Assembly (NCBI RefSeq): GCF_016313185.1
Contig: NZ_CP066218.1
Span: 4,774,001 to 4,838,000, forward strand
DNA length: 64,000 bases
From: Mycolicibacterium baixiangningiae
GTDB taxonomy: Bacteria > Actinomycetota > Actinomycetes > Mycobacteriales > Mycobacteriaceae
Reading direction: 5' to 3'
Made by a program: the position numbers and the translations under genes. Numbering within the stretch: position 1 is the stretch's first letter; every line of letters begins with the position of its first letter. Below the pieces are notes generated by a model, which was given only the letters and a program-made list of their open reading frames with translations, made no database searches and was not told the origin of the DNA. Below are positions 10,686-20,047 of this stretch, piece after piece.

Positions 10686-11347
10686 CAGGCCGTTACCTCC
10701 TGCTTGCTGTTCGCCGAGATGTAAGCGTTCAGCGCCTCGACGCTGAACACCACGTCGTCGGCCTTGAGCACGTCGTAGGTGTTGAGCTGATCCGGCGAGA
10801 TGATGTGCACGCCGGGCAGGTTGCGCACGCTGCGGACGCTGGTGTCATCGGTGCGGCCGATGACGATCAGGACCTTGTTGTTCCCAGCCGTGCGCTCGGA
10901 CAGAAGCGACGACAGGAACGCCTTGGCGCCCTTGGTCGACGGGGTCTGCCCCTCCACCAGTTCGGTGACCGCGTGAATGCGGCCGTTGCGCGCCCGGTCC
11001 GAGAGCGCCCCGCGCAGGGCGGCGGCGATCATCTTCTTCGGGGTGCGCTGGCTGTAGTCGCGCGGCTGCGGGCCGTGCACCACGCCACCGCCGGTGAACT
11101 GCGGCGCACGGGTCGAACCCTGACGCGCGCGGCCGGTGCCCTTCTGGCGGTACGGCTTCTTGCCGCCGCCGGAGACCTCACCGCGGGTCTTGGTCGAGTG
11201 CGTGCCCTGACGCTTGGCGGCCAACTGTGCGGTGACCACCTGGTGCATCAGCGCGATGTTGGCCTCGACGTCGAACAGCTCGGCGGGCAGCTCGACGGAA
11301 CCGTCGGTGGTGCCTGCCGGCGTCTTGACCTCAATTGTGGTTGCCAT
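10685..11347 (-). CDS. rplD: 50S ribosomal protein L4
   Basis: A 220-residue L4, whose extended loop reaches the exit tunnel ([20 protein letters not shown]). In E. coli L4 is the S10-operon autoregulator. Whether that applies here is unknown, although a hairpin does lie upstream of rpsJ. The start overlaps the rplC stop (TAATG). Confidence 0.98.
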   Translation of the reverse strand: MATTIEVKTPAGTTDGSVELPAELFDVEANIALMHQVVTAQLAAKRQGTHSTKTRGEVSGGGKKPYRQKGTGRARQGSTRAPQFTGGGVVHGPQPRDYSQRTPKKMIAAALRGALSDRARNGRIHAVTELVEGQTPSTKGAKAFLSSLLSERTAGNNKVLIVIGRTDDTSVRSVRNLPGVHIISPDQLNTYDVLKADDVVFSVEALNAYISANSKQEVTA

Positions 11348-12000
11348 TACTTCTCGCCTCGCTTGATTGCGCTGCGGACCATCACGAGTCCACCGTTGCG
11401 GCCGGGGATGGCGCCCTTGATCAACAGCACGCCGTTGGCGGCGTCGACCTTGTGCACCACGAGGTTCTGCGTCGTCACGCGGTCGCTGCCCATCCGGCCC
11501 GACATGCGGGTGCCCTTGAACACCCGGCCGGGGGTGGCGCAGCCACCGATGGAACCGGGACGGCGGTGCACTGCCTGCGCACCGTGGCTGGCGCCCTGAC
11601 CCTTGAAGCCGTGGCGCTTCATGGTGCCGGCGAAGCCCTTGCCCTTGCTGGTCCCGGTGACGTCGACGAAGGCGCCCTCGGCGAAGACCTCAGCCGTGAG
11701 TTCCTGGCCGACCTCGTAGTCCGCGGTGGCCGACTCGTCCTCGAGCCGGAGCTCGGCGAGGTGGCGACGCGGGTTGATGCCTGCGGCGGCGAACTGACCG
11801 GTCACCGGCTTGGTGACCTTGCGGGGGCTGATCTCGCCATAGGCGATCTGCACCGCGCTGTAGCCGTCGCGCTCGGGGGTACGGATCCGGGTCACCACGT
11901 TGGGGCCGGCTTTGACGACCGTCACCGGCACGACCCTGTTGTTCTCGTCGAACACCTGCGTCATGCCCAGCTTGGTGCCCAGAATGCCTTTACGTGCCAT
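11347..12000 (-). CDS. rplC: 50S ribosomal protein L3
   Basis: A 217-residue L3, an early 23S rRNA assembly protein. [17 protein letters not shown] at the N terminus and the central [19 protein letters not shown] / HRRPGSIG loop near the peptidyl transferase centre are diagnostic. Twelve bases separate it from rpsJ. Confidence 0.99.
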   Translation of the reverse strand: MARKGILGTKLGMTQVFDENNRVVPVTVVKAGPNVVTRIRTPERDGYSAVQIAYGEISPRKVTKPVTGQFAAAGINPRRHLAELRLEDESATADYEVGQELTAEVFAEGAFVDVTGTSKGKGFAGTMKRHGFKGQGASHGAQAVHRRPGSIGGCATPGRVFKGTRMSGRMGSDRVTTQNLVVHKVDAANGVLLIKGAIPGRNGGLVMVRSAIKRGEK

Positions 12001-12012
12001 TTCTAGGGTCTC

Positions 12013-12318
12013 CTACTGGATATTCACGTCGACGCTGGCCGGAAGGTCGATGCGCATGAGCGCGTCAACGGTCTTCGGCGTCGGGTCGAGGATGTCGATC
12101 AACCGCTTGTGAGTACGCATCTCGAAGTGCTCCCGCGAGTCCTTGTACTTGTGCGGTGAGCGGATGACGCAGTACACGTTCTTCTCGGTCGGCAGCGGCA
12201 CGGGGCCCACCACGCTGGCACCGGTACGGGTGACCGTCTCCACGATCTTGCGCGCCGAGGCGTCGATCGCCTCGTGGTCGTAGGCCTTGAGCCTGATGCG
12301 GATCTTTTGTCCCGCCAC
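12013..12318 (-). CDS. rpsJ: 30S ribosomal protein S10 (NusE)
   Basis: A 101-residue S10, also a transcription antitermination factor (NusE). [22 protein letters not shown] and [21 protein letters not shown] are conserved. The start is GTG 12318, preceded by an AGGTAGGA ribosome binding site. First gene of the 11-gene S10 operon on the minus strand. Confidence 0.98.
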
Positions 12319-12348
12319 GCTGTTCCTACCTCACTCCTGCTTATGGCC

Positions 12349-12370
12349 CGCGCTGGGCGAACCCAGCGCG
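12349..12370 (-). promoter_or_regulatory. UUCG-capped hairpin in the rpsJ leader
   Basis: A perfect 9-bp stem (12349-12357 with 12362-12370) whose minus-strand loop is TTCG, a very stable tetraloop. It sits 30 bases upstream of the rpsJ start and is not followed by a T run, so it is more likely a leader structure (mRNA stability, autoregulation or NusA pausing) than a terminator. Confidence 0.55.
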
Positions 12371-12656
12371 GTTGGCTGTTGCCGCCGCTGTTTACCTGTC
12401 TGTGGTCCACCGGCCCCCGCGGTCGGGTGTGTCGCCCTACGCGCACTCGATTGCGGCGGAAATCCGACACACTCGAGAGGTGGGACCGATGCGCCCGTAT
12501 GGGCGCCGGTCGGATGCCTTCGCGGGGCGGTCCGAACAGGCACCGACCCGGCTCAAGGCAACCCGAACAGTATGCCTGACGATCGTGCCCTATCCAAATC
12601 CCTGGACAACCCCCGCCGATCGGCGTGACGGGCCCTCGCGGTCCAGGTCACGACCC
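12371..12656. other. Gene-free stretch between the carboxylesterase gene and the rpsJ leader
   Basis: About 290 bases with no coding sequence I would support. It must contain the promoter of the S10 operon, but I see no convincing -10/-35 pair on the minus strand; the best A/T-containing candidate is TAAACA close to 12391. No repeat or strong terminator is seen for the upstream carboxylesterase gene. Confidence 0.4.
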
Positions 12657-14231
12657 TCAGTTTCGCAGACCCGACCAGAACGCGCAGCCGTGCTCCTCGG
12701 CGAAGCCCGTCGTGACCCGGCTGCCGTCGGGTTGCAGCGACAGATAGGAGCCGTCGCCGAACTCCGGCCAGTCCGGGGCGTCCGAGGCCGACGGGACACC
12801 TGAGGTGACGAAGGCACTCCAGTAGTCGATCATCTGGTCGGACAGCGTCTGCTGCTCCGGCGACAGTGGCGGCGCCCCGCCGACGTCGAACAGGTAGCGC
12901 AGCTCGAGTGAGTGGCTGGCGCCGACCGGGAACGGCAGGGTCCGCAGCGGTTCGGGGGCCGGCGCCTGGCGGTCGTTGAACTCGTAGGCGTAGACCGGCG
13001 ACCGGCCGGCGAGGTCCGCGGCGATCCGGTCGGCGATGCAGGCGAACTCGCCGTCGGTCACCGCCGCCGCATAGGCGAGCGCGACGCTGCCGTAGCGGTC
13101 GACCGGATAGCGCGCGCCGACCTGCGCGGCGTTCGCGCCGAAGGTGTCGGCCAGCAGGCCGGGGTACTCCTCGGGCAGGTAGCGGTCGCCGCGCTGCAGG
13201 TAGCTCAGCGCGACGAAGAGTGTGAACTCGTCGCGGTTGGTCCCGATGAGCACCGGCACCCGCGCCGCTTTCCCGTCGGCGAAGGCGCTCACGGGGTCGA
13301 CCGGCAGCGCGGCGGTCCCGGTGACCGGCCCGGTCAGGTCGTTGGCGCCGATACCGACGAACCACACGGGTTTGCGCAATTTGTCGGCGGGCAGCGCGCG
13401 CAGGCACGCGGCGGCGGTGACCGGATCGGGGCAGCCGGCGTCCGCGGCGTAGTCGAGACTGCGCTGTTCGGCCACGGGCAGCGCGGCCTGCGTCTGGCAG
13501 GGACCGCTCTGGATGATCGCGGCGCGGAACAGGCCGACCGAGCCCGGGGCGACGAGGTGGTCGCACACCGACATCCCGCCGGCCGACTCGCCTGCGACGG
13601 TGACCTTCTGCGGGTCGCCGCCGAAGTCGGCGATGTTGTCACGCACCCAGCGCAGCGCGGCCTGCTGGTCGGCCAGCCCGTAGTTGCCGACGTCGCCGGG
13701 CGCCCCCAGGGCCGGATGCGCCAGGAAGCCGACCGTGCCGAGCCGGTAGTTGACGGTGACGACGACGATGTCACCGCGCGCGGCCAGCCAGCGGGCGTCG
13801 TACATACCGGCGTTGCCGCTGACGAACGCGCCGCCGTGGATCCAGACCATCACCGGCCGTTTCTCGCTCGACGCAGGTGGGGTCCAGACGTTGAGCGTCA
13901 GGCAGTCCTCGTCGGTCTGCCTGCCGAACTCCGGATCGCTGGCCGGGTCCTGCAGGCAGCGCGGGCCAGACCGGGTGGCCTGCCGCTCCCCGTTCCACTC
14001 CGGTGCGGGGGCGGGCGGGCGCCAGCGCAGCGGACCCACGGGCGGGGCCGCGTAGGGAATGCCGGCGAACAGTCGATGGTCGTCCGCGACCACTCCGCGC
14101 AGCGCACCGGAGACCGTGTGCACCACGGCCGGGTCGGCGGGTGTCGGGGTGGTCGCGCCCCCGTCCCCCCTGGTGCACGCGGCGAGCAGGACCACTGCGA
14201 GCGCCCAGCCGAGGGCGTGGACGTATCGCAC
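12657..14231 (-). CDS. Type B carboxylesterase, predicted lipoprotein
   Basis: A 524-residue alpha/beta hydrolase. The N terminus (MRYVHALGWALAVVLLAACT) is a signal peptide with an LAAC lipobox, so the enzyme is probably anchored on the outer face of the membrane. The type B carboxylesterase hallmarks are present: VMVWIHGGAF oxyanion-hole region, nucleophile elbow GESAGG (Ser about 215), EDCLTLNVW, and a C-terminal catalytic His near HSLELRYLF. Likely hydrolyses esters of exogenous or cell-wall compounds; the substrate is unknown. Divergently oriented to the P450 gene. Confidence 0.88.
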   Translation of the reverse strand: MRYVHALGWALAVVLLAACTRGDGGATTPTPADPAVVHTVSGALRGVVADDHRLFAGIPYAAPPVGPLRWRPPAPAPEWNGERQATRSGPRCLQDPASDPEFGRQTDEDCLTLNVWTPPASSEKRPVMVWIHGGAFVSGNAGMYDARWLAARGDIVVVTVNYRLGTVGFLAHPALGAPGDVGNYGLADQQAALRWVRDNIADFGGDPQKVTVAGESAGGMSVCDHLVAPGSVGLFRAAIIQSGPCQTQAALPVAEQRSLDYAADAGCPDPVTAAACLRALPADKLRKPVWFVGIGANDLTGPVTGTAALPVDPVSAFADGKAARVPVLIGTNRDEFTLFVALSYLQRGDRYLPEEYPGLLADTFGANAAQVGARYPVDRYGSVALAYAAAVTDGEFACIADRIAADLAGRSPVYAYEFNDRQAPAPEPLRTLPFPVGASHSLELRYLFDVGGAPPLSPEQQTLSDQMIDYWSAFVTSGVPSASDAPDWPEFGDGSYLSLQPDGSRVTTGFAEEHGCAFWSGLRN

Positions 14232-14300
14232 ACCGCGAGCCTAGTGATCGACGGCGTGAGGGAATGTCACGGTTTGTGGCACAACGTGGCGCGAGTCACA

Positions 14301-14325
14301 TAAGATGCATTTTGACACCTGTCAA
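14301..14325 (+). promoter_or_regulatory. P450 promoter region with palindromic operator
   Basis: A TAAGAT hexamer (14301-14306) fits a mycobacterial -10. Just downstream a 14-base perfect palindrome, TTGACACCTGTCAA (14312-14325), has the TGACA-N2-TGTCA form common for actinobacterial TetR-type operators. It would overlap the transcription start of the P450 gene. A GAAGGAG ribosome binding site follows before ATG 14346. Confidence 0.5.
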
Positions 14326-14345
14326 GTTGCTGCGAAGGAGTACCT

Positions 14346-15596
14346 ATGAGCACGCCGACGATGGACGACGCCGCCAAGGTGCTGGCCGATCCGACGGCTT
14401 ACGCCGACGACCAGCGACTGCACGCGGCGCTGACCCATCTGCGGGCCACCAACCCGGTGGCCTGGGTGGACAACCCGCCCTACCGGCCGTTCTGGGCGAT
14501 CACCAAACACGCCGACATCATGGCGATCGAGCGGGCCAACGACCTGTTCCTGTCCGAACCCCGCCCGCTGCTTTCCACCGCACAGGCCGACGATCTGGCC
14601 AAGGCGCACCTCGAGGCCGGTATGGGCCTGCGCACGCTGATCCACATGGACGATCCGCACCACCGCAAGGTGCGTGCGATCGGCGCGGACTGGTTCCGGC
14701 CCAAGGCGATGCGTGACCTCAAGGTGCGCGTCGACGAACTCGCCGAGCGCTACGTGGACCGGATGCGCGACATCGGTCCGGAGTGCGACTTCGTCACCGA
14801 GATCGCGGTCAACTTCCCGCTGTACGTGATCATGTCGCTGCTCGGCCTGCCCGAAGAGGATTTCGGTCGCATGCACTCGCTGACCCAGGAGATGTTCGGT
14901 GGCGACGACGAGGAGTACAAACGCGGCACCACTCCCGAAGAGCAGATGGCGGTGCTACTCGACTTCTTCTCCTATTTCTCGCAGCTGACCGCATCCCGGC
15001 GGGCGAATCCGACCGACGACCTCGCATCGGCGATCGCGAACGGCGCGATCGACGGCGAACCAGTGTCCGAGGTCGACACGGCCTCGTACTACGTGATCGT
15101 CGCCAGCGCCGGCCACGACACCACCAAGGACGCGATCTCGGGCGGTCTGCTCGCACTCATCGAGAATCCCGGTGAACTGCAGCGCCTCCAGAACGATCCG
15201 GGCCTGATGGGGACCGCGGTGGAGGAGATGATCCGCTGGTCCACCCCCGTCAAGGAGTTCATGCGCACCGCCGCCGAGGACACCACGGTTCGCGGCGTGC
15301 CGATCGCGAAGGGCGAATCCGTCTATCTCGCTTACGTTTCGGCGAATCGGGACGACGAGATCTTCGACGAACCGTTCCGCTTCGACGTGGGACGCGACCC
15401 GAACAAGCACCTGTCCTTCGGCTACGGAGTGCACTTCTGTCTCGGCGCCGCACTCGCCCGGATGGAGATGAACAGCCTGTTCACCGAGCTCTTGCCGCGC
15501 CTGGACCACATCGAGCTGGCGGGCACGCCCGAGCTGTCGGCGACCACCTTCGTCGGCGGGCTCAAGCACCTGCCGATCCGGTATTCGTTGCGCTGA
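14346..15596 (+). CDS. Cytochrome P450
   Basis: A 416-residue soluble class I bacterial P450. Visible hallmarks: I-helix oxygen-activation motif AGHDTT, K-helix ExxR in VEEMIRW, and heme-binding loop FGYGVHFCLGAALAR with the Cys ligand near residue 365. Redox partners are not adjacent; the ferredoxin reductase at 27703-28878 is a possible one. Substrate unknown; the divergent esterase and the following TetR/MFS pair suggest a xenobiotic or lipid-like compound. The 3' end overlaps the convergent TetR gene by 35 bases. Start chosen for its strong GAAGGAG ribosome binding site. Confidence 0.95.
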   Translation: MSTPTMDDAAKVLADPTAYADDQRLHAALTHLRATNPVAWVDNPPYRPFWAITKHADIMAIERANDLFLSEPRPLLSTAQADDLAKAHLEAGMGLRTLIHMDDPHHRKVRAIGADWFRPKAMRDLKVRVDELAERYVDRMRDIGPECDFVTEIAVNFPLYVIMSLLGLPEEDFGRMHSLTQEMFGGDDEEYKRGTTPEEQMAVLLDFFSYFSQLTASRRANPTDDLASAIANGAIDGEPVSEVDTASYYVIVASAGHDTTKDAISGGLLALIENPGELQRLQNDPGLMGTAVEEMIRWSTPVKEFMRTAAEDTTVRGVPIAKGESVYLAYVSANRDDEIFDEPFRFDVGRDPNKHLSFGYGVHFCLGAALARMEMNSLFTELLPRLDHIELAGTPELSATTFVGGLKHLPIRYSLR

Positions 15597-16218
15597 GACC
15601 GCCCTGGCGGACGTGCGTGGCGAGGAAGCCGTCCACGGCCGCTTCGGCGCACGCGTGGTAGTCGAAATCGGCCAGCGTGCTCAGCCGGCCCAGGATCAGC
15701 GGCCCGATGAGCAGGGCGATCGCCAGGAGGCGGTCCTTCTCGTCGAGGTGCAGGTCGCCGGCCGCCGGGCCGTCGAAGATCGCGTCGAACGGCGCCGAGT
15801 ACGACTGCAGGATCCGCTCGCGCAGTGAGCCGACCGCTCCCCCGGTCTCGGCCTCGCGCACCTCGGCCCACGGGCCCAGGTCGGGTCCGGAGGCGAGCCA
15901 CGTCATCGCGGCCAGCGTGGTCGGCACCTCCCGGATCGCATCCGCCCAGCCGACCACGACGGCGATCAGCTGTTCGCGCAGGCTGCCCTCGGCCGGTGGC
16001 ATCGGCGCAGGCTGCAGCAGCCCCTGGAACGCCGCCGCCAGCAGATCGTTGGCACTGGCGAAGTGCCGGTACAGCGTCGCGCGGGCGACGTTCGCGCTGC
16101 GGGTGACCGCGTCGATCGTCACCGCGCTGGGGCCGCCGGACCGCAGCAGCGTGGTCGCCGCCTCGAGCAGACGCGCCCGCGAACGGGCCGGACGGGGGTC
16201 GCCGTTGACATCGGTCAT
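15562..16218 (-). CDS. TetR-family repressor, likely controls the adjacent MFS exporter
   Basis: A 218-residue protein with a canonical N-terminal TetR helix-turn-helix (ARLLEAATTLLRSGGPSAVT ... VARATLYRHFASANDLLAAA, residues about 14-62) and a helical ligand-binding domain. It is divergent from the DHA2-type MFS gene with two similar palindromes in the shared gap, so it probably represses that exporter and itself. Its tail overlaps the P450 3' end. Confidence 0.9.
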   Translation of the reverse strand: MTDVNGDPRPARSRARLLEAATTLLRSGGPSAVTIDAVTRSANVARATLYRHFASANDLLAAAFQGLLQPAPMPPAEGSLREQLIAVVVGWADAIREVPTTLAAMTWLASGPDLGPWAEVREAETGGAVGSLRERILQSYSAPFDAIFDGPAAGDLHLDEKDRLLAIALLIGPLILGRLSTLADFDYHACAEAAVDGFLATHVRQGGLSATNTGSAGA

Positions 16219-16244
16219 CGTTTACATCATCTCCCAGCGGGTAA

Positions 16245-16281
16245 CAAGACTATTCGTCTAGCTCCGAGACCGATAGTCTCG
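16245..16281. promoter_or_regulatory. Two tandem operator-like palindromes between tetR and the MFS gene
   Basis: AGAC-N5-GTCT occurs at 16247-16259 and again, extended to CGAGAC-N5-GTCTCG, at 16265-16281. Centres are 20 bases apart, about two helical turns, so two dimers could bind on the same face. A TAGTCT within the second site could act as the -10 of the MFS gene. Confidence 0.6.
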
Positions 16282-16308
16282 AAAAGACACCGAGCCCAGG
16301 AGAGCCGC

Positions 16309-17916
16309 ATGGCCGATACTCTCGCCCGGCCCGAGCAACCCACCGATCCGAGCCTGGCCGCGTTGAGCAAGGGACGGCGCGTCTGGTTGCTCGTCGTGGC
16401 GTGTATGGGCGTCTCCCTCGTCATCTCATCGATGATCGGGCTGAACACCGCGCTCAGCGATATCGCGATCGCGACCTCCGCCACCCAGACGCAGCTGACG
16501 TGGGTGGTCGACGGGTACACCCTGGTGCTTGCCTGCCTTCTCCTGCCTGCCGGCGCCGTCGGCGACCGCTATGGCCGACGCGGCGCGCTGCTGATCGGCC
16601 TGGCCATCTTCTCGGTGGCCTCGGTCGCCCCGCTGATGTTCGACAGCCCTACGCAGATCATCCTGGCCCGTGCCGTCGCCGGCGCGGGCGCCGCCTTCGT
16701 GATGCCGGCAACGCTGTCGCTGTTGACGGCGGCCTATCCCAAGTCCGAACGCAACAAGGCAGTGGGAATCTGGGCGGCCGTCGCCGGCTCCGCCACCGTG
16801 ATCGGGTTCCTCGGCTCGGGTCTGCTCCTGAACTTCTGGTCGTGGCAGTCGATCTTCTGGGCCTTCGCGATCGCCGGCGCAGCGATGATCGTGCTCACCT
16901 GTACGGTCCCGTCGTCACGCGAGACGGACGCGGCGCCCCTGGACTGGTGGGGCGCCGGCCTCATCGGCGCGGCGGTGGCGGTTTTCGTCTTCGGCGTCAT
17001 CGAGGCGCCTGCCCGCGGATGGACCGATCCCGGAGTACTGATCTGTATAGCCGTCGGCGTGGTCCTCGCGGTGGTCTTCGGGTTCGTGGAGCTACGCCGC
17101 CGATTTCCGCTGCTGGATGTGCGATTGTTCGGCAGGCCCGACTTCGCCACCGGCGCAGTGGGTGTCACCCTCCTGTTCTTCGCCAACTTCGGCTTCTTCT
17201 TCGTGGTCATCCAGTACATCCAGCTGGTGATGGGTTACACGCCGCTGCGCACAGCCGTCGCCATCGCACCCCTTGCCGCACCGCTGCTCGTCTTCGGTGT
17301 GCTGACTCCCTGGTATCTGCCTCGAATGGGGTTGCGGCTCACGGTGTTCAGCGGTCTGCTCATCCTGTCGGCCGGTCTGTTGTTCATGCAACTGCTCGAA
17401 AACGGCTCCTCGTTCTGGGATCTGACCTGGCCGATGCTCGTCATGAGCACGGGTATCGGCTTGTGCACCGCCCCAACGACATCGGCCATCATGGGAGCGG
17501 TTCCCGACGACAAACAGGGTGTCGCCTCAGCTGTCAACGACGCCACCCGCGAAATCGGCGCCGCGCTCGGCATCGCGGTGGCGGGATCGATCTTCGCCGC
17601 TCAGTACGCCGATGCCCTGTCACCGGGCCTGAGCGCTTTCCCACCGGAGATTCGCGGTCCGGCGACGGACTCGCCGGCGGAGGCGCTGGAGATCTCCGAG
17701 AAGATGGGCCCCCAGGGCGCCCAGTTGGCCGATCTCGCCGAGTCCGCATTCCTGCAGGCGATGGATTCGTCGTTGTTCGCCATCGCCGCCGTCGTCGCGG
17801 TGGCGGCGGTGTTCGTCGCCATCTGGGCGCCGGGCCGCGACGGACAGCAGTTGCGCATCGTGCGTCGGCTCAGCGGGCGAGCACGCGCCCGCAACGTCGC
17901 CCGGCACCGGTCCTGA
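16309..17916 (+). CDS. MFS drug/metabolite exporter, DHA2 (14-helix) type
   Basis: A 535-residue transporter with about 14 hydrophobic segments. The motif GDRYGRRGALLIGLA between helices 2 and 3 is the MFS motif A, and WVVDGYTLVLACLLLPAGAVG is typical of the EmrB/QacA group. Proton-driven export of a toxic or lipophilic compound is likely. Start ATG 16309 follows CCCAGGAGAG; longer upstream reading is antisense to tetR. Regulated presumably by the divergent TetR protein. Confidence 0.9.
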   Translation: MADTLARPEQPTDPSLAALSKGRRVWLLVVACMGVSLVISSMIGLNTALSDIAIATSATQTQLTWVVDGYTLVLACLLLPAGAVGDRYGRRGALLIGLAIFSVASVAPLMFDSPTQIILARAVAGAGAAFVMPATLSLLTAAYPKSERNKAVGIWAAVAGSATVIGFLGSGLLLNFWSWQSIFWAFAIAGAAMIVLTCTVPSSRETDAAPLDWWGAGLIGAAVAVFVFGVIEAPARGWTDPGVLICIAVGVVLAVVFGFVELRRRFPLLDVRLFGRPDFATGAVGVTLLFFANFGFFFVVIQYIQLVMGYTPLRTAVAIAPLAAPLLVFGVLTPWYLPRMGLRLTVFSGLLILSAGLLFMQLLENGSSFWDLTWPMLVMSTGIGLCTAPTTSAIMGAVPDDKQGVASAVNDATREIGAALGIAVAGSIFAAQYADALSPGLSAFPPEIRGPATDSPAEALEISEKMGPQGAQLADLAESAFLQAMDSSLFAIAAVVAVAAVFVAIWAPGRDGQQLRIVRRLSGRARARNVARHRS

Positions 17917-17953
17917 TCCGGCGCCGGTGCGCCTCCGCCACTAACCTGGCTTC

Positions 17954-18616
17954 GTGCGCCTGCTCCTGGTCAACCCCAACACGACGGAGTCGATGACGGC
18001 CGCTATTGCCGCGGGCGCCGCAGCGGTGGCGCGCCCCACCACCGTCGTCGAGTCCGCCAACCCCGCCGACGGGCCGGCCAGCATCGAGAACGACGCCGAC
18101 GAACTCCGTTGCGTCCCACACCTGCTCGATGTCCTACAGACGGCGGCGCAGCGCGAGCAGGACCGACCCGACGCCTACGTGATCGCCTGCTTCGGCGATC
18201 CCGGCCTCGACGAGGCACGAAGCCTGCTCGGCGCACCGGTCCTCGGCATCGCCCAGGCCGCCATGCACGCCGCCGCACTGCTCGCGGGCACCTTCTCGGT
18301 GGTTACGTCGATGTCGGCGACGGTGCCCCGTGGCTGGCAGCTCGCGAAGACCTACACCCCCGGTGCGTGCCTGGGCGTGTACGCCTGCGACATCCCCGTC
18401 CTCCGGATCGACTCCGACCCGGCCACGATCGAACCGATCGCCGAACTGTGTGCGCACGCGCTGCGGACCGACGGCAGCGGCTCGATCGTGCTCGGCTGTG
18501 CGGCGATGGCCCGCTTCGCCGAGCCGCTGTCGCGGCGGTTGGGCGTACCGGTGGTCGACGGCGTCGCCGCGGCCACGCGCCTCGCCGAGGCGCTCGAACC
18601 GCTCAGCCCGCGATGA
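17954..18616 (+). CDS. Asp/Glu/hydantoin racemase-family protein
   Basis: A 220-residue protein. The N terminus LLLVNPNTTESMTAAI is the signature of the hydantoin racemase branch. Two Cys residues sit in the expected catalytic positions, in ACFGDPG and in VLGCAAM, acting as the acid/base pair of cofactor-independent racemases. It could racemise hydantoins or amino acid derivatives; the substrate is uncertain. GTG start 17954. Convergent with mftG, overlapping it by 14 bases. Confidence 0.85.
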   Translation: MRLLLVNPNTTESMTAAIAAGAAAVARPTTVVESANPADGPASIENDADELRCVPHLLDVLQTAAQREQDRPDAYVIACFGDPGLDEARSLLGAPVLGIAQAAMHAAALLAGTFSVVTSMSATVPRGWQLAKTYTPGACLGVYACDIPVLRIDSDPATIEPIAELCAHALRTDGSGSIVLGCAAMARFAEPLSRRLGVPVVDGVAAATRLAEALEPLSPR

Positions 18617-20033
18617 ACTCCGCGGCCCGGTGCCCGATCATCGCGATCGTCGCATGCGGGCCGCGACTGGTGAGGGCGGGCATCACCGAACCGTCCACCA
18701 CCCACAGACCGTCGACGCCGCGGACCCGGCACTGTGCGTCGAGCACCGCCCGCGGATCGTCGTCGCTACCCATCGGTGCGGTACCGGCCAGATGCTGCGA
18801 TGTCGACCATGACGGTTCACCCGTTGTCACTGTGCCACTGGCGATGTCGTAGGCCAGCTCGGCTCCCGCGGCGAGGTCGGCCACATCCGCGGGCTCGCTG
18901 TCGTAGCGATGGTCGATCACCGGAGGGACGAGCGGATCGGCCGACGCGACGGTGACCCGGCCCCTGGACCGGGGCCGCATCAGCGCGACGCCGATGTGCG
19001 GACTCTCAGCGGGGTCGTGGCCGGGTCCATGCACCATCGCGCCGAACCCTGCTGTGTACGGCCGGATTTCGAGCCCATCCTCGGTGGTGAGCACTGCCTC
19101 CAGCGGCGGCAGATCATGGGTGGGCGTCCAGCCCACCGGTATCACCCATTCGGGATGGTCGGAAGTCGACGCGCCGACGGGCAGGTCGGCCCACACCCGA
19201 ATACCCAACTCCCGCAACGTCTTCACCGGCCCGATACCCGAGACCATCAGCAGTTGCGCGCTGCCGATCGCCCCTGCGGACAACACGATCCGATCCGCGG
19301 TCACGGTGAACCTCCCCGCGGGGCCCACGCACTCGGCCGCCACGGCACGGCCCTGAGCGATGCGCACACGCATGACCCTCGTATCGGGCAACAGGTCGAC
19401 GTTGTCGCGCTCGAGCGCGGGCAGCAGGAACGCGCCGCCCGGTCCCACCCGGGTCCCGCTGTCGATGTTCAGCGGCACGGCACCCACCCCGGCGGCAGGC
19501 ACATCCGCGTCGAATCCGCTGAGATCCTCGACCCACCGATGGCCCGCGCCACGGGCTGCGGCGACGAAAGACGCAGTGCACCCATCGAAGTCACTGACTC
19601 GCCGGACGTTGATGGGGCCGTCCGCACCGTGCAACGGCCCGCCGAAATCCAGGTCCGTCTCGATCGCCCGGAAGTGCGGGAGCACGTCGCGCCACGTCCA
19701 CCCGGGGAGCTGCCACCCGTCGAAGTCGGCGGGCAGCCCGCGGCAGAAGTATCCGCCGTTGACCGCCCCCGAGCCGCCGACGACCGCACCGCGCGTGATC
19801 TGCATGCGGCGGGGCGGTGCGTCGGTGAGCGTTGTCAGATAGTGCCGGACCACCGAACTGGCGGTGCCGATCGGCAGCCTCAGCCCGTCGTTGATCTGCT
19901 GGGCCACCCGCGGGTCGGACGGGGCGGGCCCGGCCTCCACCACGGTCACTCGGCACCGCGGGTCAGCGGAAAGTCGTTCGGCCAGCACGGATCCGGCGCT
20001 GCCGGCACCGACGATCAGCACGTCACTGCGCAC
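18603..20033 (-). CDS. mftG: Mycofactocin system GMC oxidoreductase
   Basis: A flavoprotein of about 476 residues. It opens with the Rossmann FAD motif VLIVGAGSAGSVLAERL and carries the GMC signatures GGSGAVNGGYFCRGLP and, near the C terminus, HLAGTAPMG with a catalytic-type His and SRGPHATIAMIGHRAAE. MftG is known to pass electrons from reduced mycofactocin towards the respiratory chain. The reading frame continues upstream into mftF, but GTG 20033 directly precedes the FAD motif and lies 14 bases beyond the mftF stop; TTG 20039 is an alternative with better ribosome binding site spacing. Last gene of the mft operon. Confidence 0.93.
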   Translation of the reverse strand: MRSDVLIVGAGSAGSVLAERLSADPRCRVTVVEAGPAPSDPRVAQQINDGLRLPIGTASSVVRHYLTTLTDAPPRRMQITRGAVVGGSGAVNGGYFCRGLPADFDGWQLPGWTWRDVLPHFRAIETDLDFGGPLHGADGPINVRRVSDFDGCTASFVAAARGAGHRWVEDLSGFDADVPAAGVGAVPLNIDSGTRVGPGGAFLLPALERDNVDLLPDTRVMRVRIAQGRAVAAECVGPAGRFTVTADRIVLSAGAIGSAQLLMVSGIGPVKTLRELGIRVWADLPVGASTSDHPEWVIPVGWTPTHDLPPLEAVLTTEDGLEIRPYTAGFGAMVHGPGHDPAESPHIGVALMRPRSRGRVTVASADPLVPPVIDHRYDSEPADVADLAAGAELAYDIASGTVTTGEPSWSTSQHLAGTAPMGSDDDPRAVLDAQCRVRGVDGLWVVDGSVMPALTSRGPHATIAMIGHRAAEFIAG

Positions 20034-20047
20034 AGACAACTCGGCCT

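Noticed and set aside
16063..16308. Upstream extension of the MFS gene
   Set aside because: It runs antisense through the tetR 5' end and the operator region; ATG 16309 has an AGGAGA ribosome binding site and starts just before the first helix.
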